Of a stretch of 64,000 bases of DNA, positions 56,999-64,000 are shown piece after piece (within the stretch, counting starts at the first letter, position 1; every line of letters starts with the position of its first letter). The notes below the pieces were generated by a model, which was not told the DNA's origin, searched no databases, and was given only the letters and a program-made list of their open reading frames with translations. Made by a program: the position numbers and the translations under genes. Origin of the DNA: Siniperca chuatsi. Lineage: Eukaryota; Chordata; Actinopteri; Centrarchiformes; Sinipercidae. The stretch is taken from positions 18,728,888 through 18,792,887 of the forward strand of contig NC_058053.1 of NCBI RefSeq assembly GCF_020085105.1, read 5' to 3'.

Positions 56999-59900
56999 TC
57001 AGTCCATGGACTTATCACTCCAGGCCATTGATTTTCTTTTTGCTAGTTCCATCCAGGACGGCTGTCCGCTGTCAGACATGGACTGCAACGCTGATGGCAT
57101 TGTAGGTGATGATGAGGGCGATGAAGATGGCGCCCCTTTTTTCCGCAGCCATTTGTCCTCACAAGGCCTGTCTGGAACTTTGTAGGGACTTGACTCTGAA
57201 AGAAAAAACTGTGTCATGTTGCTGAACATGGAGGTACTGAACACCAATTTAGTATTTCTACAGTTATATAATTATAATTAATGTGTGTCAACGCACCTGC
57301 AGGTTTTACTCCTTGTCTTCCCTCTGGTTTTGTGTCTTTGCTTAGAGGCGTGGTTATGGCTGAGGCAGGAGATTCACCTGATGTCTGTGCTTCTGTTTGA
57401 GCTTTCTTCAATTCCACCTGAGAAAAACTGAGTTAGATCATCTGCTCAGGATAAGTTGTCAGTCTAAAAAATGGTAGTTGAAGAATAATTCTGATGATAT
57501 TCTATATTTCATTAATTGCCAACAAATCCCATGAAAAGACCAAAACCAACAAGGAATTGATTCTACTAGCAAGAATTGTCTGTCTAGCCACACCCTGATA
57601 TAGCTCGTGCCATAGACCTCCACTGTTGTCCAAAAACTATTAAAAACACATCATTGAGCCACAGCATTGCACTGGCATGTTCCTTCATTAGGATGAATGT
57701 GGGCACTTTTGTTTATTTTAAGTCAACCCCACACACAATGTACTGCTATTGTAAATACTCACTAGCATGCCAAAGTGGCTAAAAATAGTCTCCACGAATG
57801 CACCATTTACTTCTGTTTGAGTCATATTTGCTACAAACTACAGTGCCCATCTGTTTTAGGAAATTATGGAGCTTTTTTGAAACATTGAATTATATCGGTG
57901 ACCAGAATTTTAAGATATACGTCCTCAGAAGGAACAAATTGAGGATGAGTGCCTTACACAGGGTAGGGAAGTCAAAAAGTATTGAGAGATTTACAGTCAA
58001 ACGTGGTATGAAAGACAGTTACAAAGAAGTACCACAAACCCCCTTGGTTCCAGGTGGAGAGGTCCACTCTGCCCGTTTCTCCAAAAAAGAAGCCTTCTCG
58101 CTTATTGACCCAGCCCAAACTGCCCGTCTTCCTGACAGTGATGCACCCTCTTTTTCCTGCATGGTGGCCTCTCTTTCCCCTCTTCCCAAGGCAGAAACTG
58201 GAGGAGGCGTTGTAGCTGACAAGGTGGTAGAAACTGACGTCAGAGCTGAAGTTGTGGATTTGAGCTGGTTTGCGGGGTAAAGACCTCGGTTGCTCCAGGG
58301 GGGTTGCTGCTGGCCCGAGGAAAGGTAAGATTGGGACTGCGTGACACTCTCTTGTGCAAACTGAGATGAGGTCTCTGTTTGTGTAGAAGAGTGCAACGGA
58401 GACTGGGTTGTCCGTGCGTTGGTCTGTACAGACACAGACTGAGTGTTACGTGACAGTGAGTGGGGTTCATTGGTTTGTTTTGATGTTTGTTGTTCTCTAA
58501 AGACTGACTGAACAGGAGATGCTGTTGATGTCTTCTGTTGCACTGCCATTAGTGATGGTTTGACAGTCTGTGCTTGATTTCTACTTTGCACAGTTTCTGC
58601 TTTGACTGCATCAGTTGATGGTTGATTTGCAGCCTCTAGTGGTGTTGCACTTTGTTGTATTTTTACAGTCTGTATTTGTGCCCCAGTCTGTGTCTCTGTT
58701 AGATTTGTTGTCTGCACTTGTGCTTGTGGTCGAGCCACTGTTTGCACGCCTGTAAAATCTCTGGGAAATCTACTAGTAAAAAGCTGTTGGAGGCTTCTGG
58801 TCTTTTCCATCGCCAAGCTCATCCAGGACACCTCAGATGAGGCCGTTTGGGGGGCAGGCTGGGGCTCCTGAGACACTGCGAGGGCAGTTTCAACTTCTTT
58901 GAGGTTTGAGGAGGTTGTTTGGACAGCTGGCATGATGTGAAGATCGCCAGTAGATGGTGGGTTATGCTTAACTGGAAGGCAGAGCCCAGATGGGGTTGTA
59001 TCTAAGGAGTGACACAGTTCAGTTAGACACACTTGGCAGCACTGTTAAAGTTAGCCTGAATGGTATTTTAATAAGTGCAAAGGTCCCCTGAGATCAGTAA
59101 AAATGTGAAAACTACAGTGTGCATCTGTGAAATGTTTAACCCTATAGGGAACTGAAAAAGGACAGTAGCACGATATGGAGAAAGAAAAGATAAACCTGAG
59201 ATTAAACATCTTCTACATGGTGAAATTAATAAGATTTCTCAGAGACTCACCAGTCAGTCGGAGGTCTGCAGAGGCGGATGGTGTACAAGAGATGTTTGTT
59301 GACAGTGTTTTATTCATGTAGCTGGCATCACTTATTTCTTGTCTTTTTTGTTTGTCACATTGCTCCTCGCACACTGGTGGCTTTGAGTTATGGTTAGAAG
59401 AGGCATCAGACCGAAGTCTCGTCAACTGAGATGTGGAGCGCAGTTTAATACCAAACGCTGTCTTTCCATCTTCTTCCTCCTCGAACTCTTGTGCTTCCAA
59501 TGCGTCTTCCACCACCTCCTGGCTGCTCTCCACCTCCCCCCCCTCTACAGCGCCTGTATCTGTGGTTACATTTTTAGATGGTGTCACTGATTCCACCTTT
59601 TTGAGGCTGTCCCTCTTGTCCCATGGAAGAACTGGGCTTTTGTGTAGAGCTCCCTCTTGTCTAAGTCTTCCCAAAGCAAAGTTGCCCCCTCTTGGCTGTA
59701 AGTCTCCAAGTTCTTCCTTTTCCCTCATGTTTGAAAAGGGTTTATCCTCTGTTCTGTGCTTGGCTTCAGTCGGTTTCAGCACTCCCACAAAACTGCCTGA
59801 TCTGGGTCTTTCTCCATCTTGGCTTTTGGCAGTGGTAATGGAGAAATGGAAAGATCCAGATCCTGGGGCAGGTCTCTTTATTTCTCTTGTGCTTTCTGTC

Positions 59901-62553
59901 TCACCTTGAACCTGCTGGTGAACAGAGGAAGACCTTAACGCCACCACTGAGCCGGAGGCAGTGGAGAGCTGGTCGGAGGAGACTTCCGTCATTCCAGCCT
60001 TGTTTAGAGTATTTCTCTTGTCATGGGACAACACTTGTATCTCAAAATCCCCCTCTCTTTTGTCCTTCAGTTCTGACTGTATAAAGGATGACCGTGGCCG
60101 TTCACTGGACATTACATCTGCTGGTCTGTGAGGCTTAACTCTAAGTAACTGGGAGGGTACAGAGGGCACTCTCCCAGGAAGAGCTTGGTCCTGTTGGGAA
60201 AATGTTAGGCTGGATGATTTGGATGCTGCCTCTGACATGATTGGTGCCACCTCTGGGAATTTTGAAGGAAGACGCTGAGATGTAATAGGAATGACGGCAC
60301 CTCCTTGTTCTGTTTCCGATGTCACCTCCTCTTGTGCACTAAGCCATCGCTCTTCTTCTCTCTCAGACTCAGAGTGGTTGATGTTGTTTAGGGTGTATAA
60401 GTGAGACCTAGAGTCATCCTGCAAAAAAAAGCGAGAGACAGAAGGTAAGGGAAGTGTGTTGTGTGTGTTTGTCTTCACAAATAATATATAAAGTGAAGAA
60501 ATAAGTATGTTCACTCACTCCATGCGGTCTCTTCTTAGTGCTACCCCTCCGGTTTCTGGGCTTGACGGACATCCGGTGGCGTGCAGCAGAGGTATCCAGG
60601 CAGGGGGTGAACTTGGCCGGAGAACTGAAGTCCAACGGGGGCTCAACAACAGAAGAATTGGAGGGGACAGAAAGAGGCAAAGGGAGTGATGCAGTCAGGG
60701 GCACAGATTTGGTAGGTGCAATTTTGGGGATGGGTGAGAGTGGACAAGAGGATGGCTGGGATGTGGTCTGAAAAGGAAGGAAAATCATAATGTAACATGC
60801 CATGGTATATGGCTATATTCTACATTTTTCTTATAGTAAACAAATCCCCTGAAAAGACCAAAACCAACAATGAAGTGATCCAACAAGTATTTTCTGTGTA
60901 GCCAAAGCCTGATATAGTTTATTCCTCTGTGCCGTACAGCTCCATTGTTGTCCAAAAACTATTAAAAACACTGCAATGAGCCACATCATTACACTGAGTG
61001 ACATGTTCCTTCATGTAGTCAATCCCACATACACCGTCCTGCTGCCGTAAATACTCATGACTCACGAGTGCATAGTAATCTGTTTCTGAAAATCGTCCCC
61101 AACAAATGCACTATTTACTATTTAGTAATGTTTGTTAAAGCTTCAGTGCCCAGCTGTTTAGGGATTACTGTGCCAAAAAAAAGAAGACATTATATATTTG
61201 TGACCCATTTTTAAGATTTGCAGATTTAAGAAACTGCAGTTTGCAATCATTTGAATACCGCTCGCATCACCCTCTCCTTCTAAGCATGTAGGAGAAATTC
61301 GAAAGGCCCTATCTAGAGTCAGTGTTTGATTTGTCCGTTCTGGGCTACTGTAAAAACATGGCGGTGCAACATGGTGACCTCCGTGGAGGGGGACCCGCTC
61401 CCTCTGTAGATAAAAACAGCTTATTCTAAGGTAATGAAAACACGATGATTCTTATTTTCAGGTGATTATACACTAATGAAAACATACTAATAAATATTAG
61501 ATTAGTATATACTACAAATACATGTATCACTTAAGCTGGATAATAAATTACCTTCCTGAGGGCTCCCTGGGTTGTGACGTCACCTCCTGAGATCTCGGTG
61601 GGGCTGTGGGGAAGACCGTCATCCTCGAAGCGGCTTCCCATATCCTCTGGTCGTCTGATTGGCAGAACCAGAGGTGGCGGCCCCAAATGCATCTTCTGCT
61701 GCTGAAGCTTCATCTATGACATCCAGAGCACAGGTGTTTTTTAAAAGAACTACACTTATAATGGCCCAGTTCCCAACAAAATGGCAAGAATAAAAGGCTA
61801 TACCTGCAGAGCTTTGATCTTGCTGTGGACATTCTCCTGGGATAAGACCCTGGCTGGTTTAGCGTCTGTCAGGACCAGATCAGCCAGGAAGATGCTGTCA
61901 TGGGACAATGCCCGTGATCCCATCATCCCCTCGGAACATCTGTGGTAGCAGGAAGGGAAAAATAGAAGAGGGGTGAAGGCATAGACCAGAAGTCAGAGCA
62001 GAAATGAAGCTTTAAAGCAAACATTTACAAGATTCACTATCATGTAGATACTCACGCCAAATCTTCCTCTGATCCGAGTCCCTTTCCTGCCGTAATGTCA
62101 CTTTCTGACTGGCTGAGTTTGGCGTTTCCATCTCCACATGCTCTCTTACTCCTCCCGAAGAGACGAGTTTTCAGAGACTTGAGCTTGGACTTTTTACGTC
62201 CTAACAGAGATTGAGATGGAGACAGATCCAGGTCGCAGCAGCTCACACATACTCATGCGCAGAACTCACATAGTCTCCTCTCTACACCCCATATATCCTC
62301 TGATGATCTTTTCTAATTGTTACATCAGACGTATGTCAACTTGTGTTGTATATTCTGATTTGTCATTGACAAAAAATGGTCCGTGGTGTGTGCTGGTCAT
62401 GTGCTTCCATGTTATGCTGACAAAGTCATTTATTTTGATAGCTCATTTTTGACTTGCTTTCTCTTCACCATGACACTTCTATGTAAAACTACACCAGAAA
62501 ATCTCACCTGGAATGTCTTCAGTGCTTTCTGTATCTCCAGAGAAAGACTCCAT
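56999..62553 (-). CDS. cracdl: cracdl (KIAA1211-like), CRACD-family actin-regulator-like protein (9 exons)
   Basis: CRACD inhibits capping protein and so promotes actin polymerisation; the CRACD-like paralogue is less studied, so its function here is by homology. Exons, 5' to 3': 62508-62553, 62056-62200, 61804-61939, 61552-61713, 60519-60767, 59251-60418, 58040-59001, 57297-57417, 56999-57195; about 1061 aa. A basic KKSKLKSLKTRLFGR stretch (about 18-32), then SRALSHDSIFLADLVLTDAK (about 72-91) is the family (DUF4592) signature. 'PRNRRGSTKKRP' ends exon 5. Exons 6 and 7 encode 700 residues of acidic, Ser/Thr/Gln-rich disordered sequence. The C-terminus has the family motif WMELAKRKSMAWSD. Synteny with mgat4a favours cracdl over cracd. 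The exon 7 donor (GGG|GTTTGT) is weak and chosen for phase. The N-terminus may extend upstream. Confidence 0.85.
57510..57985. mobile_element. MITE family copy 2, filling cracdl intron 7
   Basis: Same orientation and interior as 4180-4805 ('aacaaatcccatgaaaagac', 'ccaaaaactattaaaaacac', 'gtattgaga' near the right side). Both inverted ends are lost. It accounts for most of the 622-bp intron between cracdl exons 7 and 8. Confidence 0.7.
60836..61330. mobile_element. MITE family copy 3, in cracdl intron 4
   Basis: Contains 'gaccaaaaccaacaatgaag', 'gtagccaaagcctgatatag' and 'ccaaaaactattaaaaacac' in the same order as copy 1. The ends have decayed. Internal deletions relative to copy 1 are visible around 61010. 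Confidence 0.65.
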
Positions 62554-64000
62554 CGGACTGATCCATGAAAGAAGCACAGAACAGACGATAGGAAAGTGTG
62601 TAAAGAAAAGCACCGATAATGAGAAGCAAATGTGACAACAAAAACCTCAGACATACAGTTTTTAGAGGCTGTTGTCACATGCCGGAGGGCATCTAACGTG
62701 GCATGAATACTCCATTGGTAAATTCTCTGTTCTCTGGCAGGCACACATATGCACTCATGTGATGGCCTGAAGATGTGACACTGGACTTGAGGTTCAAAGG
62801 TTTATTGGCATTATCAGGAACGGTACAAACCTTTACTGTAGCTAGGTGGGGCGTGCTGAGGAAACTCCATGCTTGAGCTCAACAAAATAATAAGCTTTTA
62901 CAAGAGGACTGTGTACAGTAGAAAACACATTAAATGCTGTGTCATCAAGAAAACAACACTATGTAGTTTACAGAGGAGGGATTAGGATTTGTAATATGAC
63001 ATTGCACTAGTGTATATACCACGCTGTCACACAGCAGTGCAGCCTGGATATCATATTTTGTAAACAAAGCAAAAGCTAAAATCTTGCTCTCAGGCAGCTT
63101 TACTTATGCAACACTTGACTGACAAACATCCGGACTGGGTTGATGTTTTACTGGATGCAAGATTCAGTGCAGAGTTTCCTTTGTTTCAAAGACTTTATTT
63201 GACCCTGCCCTGGAGCTGTTGTTCTGTTTGAGATTTGCATACACCATTTTCTGGCAATCAGACAGTTCTCCCTGTGTAGCCTAGGAACTGTCGTCAGTAG
63301 AGCATGATCCTGTGCAGTATGTGTCAGGTTATGGATAAACATGCAAAGTCCACACTGCACCTCTCATATTGCCCAGCCTGCTCTCAGAAGACAAGCACGC
63401 CTTATTGAAAAAGGTATTAGAGTATGAATAACCTAGGACACTCCAGAAAAAGTGTCATGTGATGTCATATTGAAACACCATTTGAACATCTTGCCCTACA
63501 AATAAATTTCAACTTGTCTATTGATTTACCACCACAGCCCTGAATTAGACTAAAGTGCTCCTGAATCAGACCGTATACCTCAGAGTTTTGTCATCCAGTG
63601 AGCCAAGTTATAGCCCCGATAGAAACAGAGGATAATCCCGTGGATTATTGACATTGCAGAGAGATCCATGTAAGATTTCACAGCACCATAATCCCCAACA
63701 ACAGCTTAATCACAAACTTCCCATACCATGTACTGCAGCACAACATTCACCAGACATCTCAATGTGAAAACCTACTCAAACACACACACACATTCACATG
63801 CTGTTTAGTGCAAAAATGAGTGAATTTACCCAACGTCTAATAGCAGCACCTCTGCTTCTCTTCCGCCTCTTTGTCCTCCTCTCTACGCCAAGTTGTCTTG
63901 TCTCGGCTGTGTCACTGTCCTAATGTTTAAACCTCAGGCTTGCGTCGTCCACATCTGCAGACGGAGGGAGATGCAGAGGGAAGGGAGTGAGGGAAGTGGA
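62554..64000 (-). other. Upstream region of cracdl, no coding exon recognised
   Basis: No family-like coding exon is found upstream of the MESFSG start. At 63.84-63.90 kb a pyrimidine-rich + strand reads on the - strand as a purine-rich GAGG/AAGAGG segment ending near a GT (AGAG|GTGCTG at about 63851), a possible non-coding first exon. Short open frames here look random. Confidence 0.25.

Noticed and set aside
57798-58280. 160-codon + strand frame
   Set aside because: It spans a MITE and the antisense of cracdl exon 7; no family support.
59433-59909. 158-codon + strand frame
   Set aside because: It is the antisense shadow of cracdl exon 6, whose - strand frame has family motifs at both flanks.

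Overview
The window is vertebrate nuclear DNA, almost certainly from a teleost fish. Genes are split by GT-AG introns, (CA)n microsatellites are long and frequent, and the repeats are of kinds common in fish: L2-type LINEs, Tc1/mariner, piggyBac and hAT-like elements, and tRNA-derived SINEs. The genes inpp4a, coa5, mgat4a and cracdl sit together as they do on human 2q11.2. No prokaryotic, phage or CRISPR features are present.

Layout, left to right. (1) 297-3732, + strand: the last seven coding exons of inpp4a (phosphoinositide 4-phosphatase) with its CX5R active site, followed by a long 3' region carrying two abutting MITEs. (2) 7.5-7.8 kb: a CRE/ETS/NRF1-like promoter with a short orphan first exon. 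(3) 9736-12413, + strand: a complete five-exon inosine-uridine nucleoside hydrolase-like gene (318 aa), a family that mammals are thought to lack. (4) 13124-16789, - strand: complete three-exon coa5 (75 aa), tail to tail with the hydrolase; its first intron holds a dead Tc1 element and a large fold-back element. (5) 19629-48524, - strand: complete mgat4a (16 exons, 533 aa), whose introns 1 and 3 hold most of the LINE, piggyBac and microsatellite DNA. (6) 51117-54374, - strand: complete four-exon creg2 (280 aa). (7) 56999-62553, - strand: a nine-exon gene of the CRACD/KIAA1211 family, best called cracdl (about 1061 aa). Its two ends are conserved and its middle is low complexity.

I rebuilt exon boundaries by hand from splice consensus, reading phase and remembered vertebrate family sequences. 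Phases close across every gene and the protein lengths fit the families. The genes do not form one pathway: they cover phosphoinositide signalling, nucleoside salvage, complex IV assembly, Golgi N-glycan branching, a secreted or lysosomal CREG-type protein, and actin regulation. They are neighbours by ancestral synteny, although unc50 is not where tetrapods have it and creg2 lies between mgat4a and cracdl.

I found no convincing new molecular system. The points most worth a second look are: the vertebrate nucleoside hydrolase with Cys at the position of the usual catalytic His; a (GT)68 tract 17 nt upstream of an mgat4a coding exon with no pyrimidine tract between; a TTAA-flanked piggyBac relic with three copies of a GGTCA(N3)TGACC palindrome sitting inside an L2 reverse transcriptase; a three-copy MITE family of which one copy makes up most of a cracdl intron; and an orphan promoter and exon at 7.5-7.8 kb.
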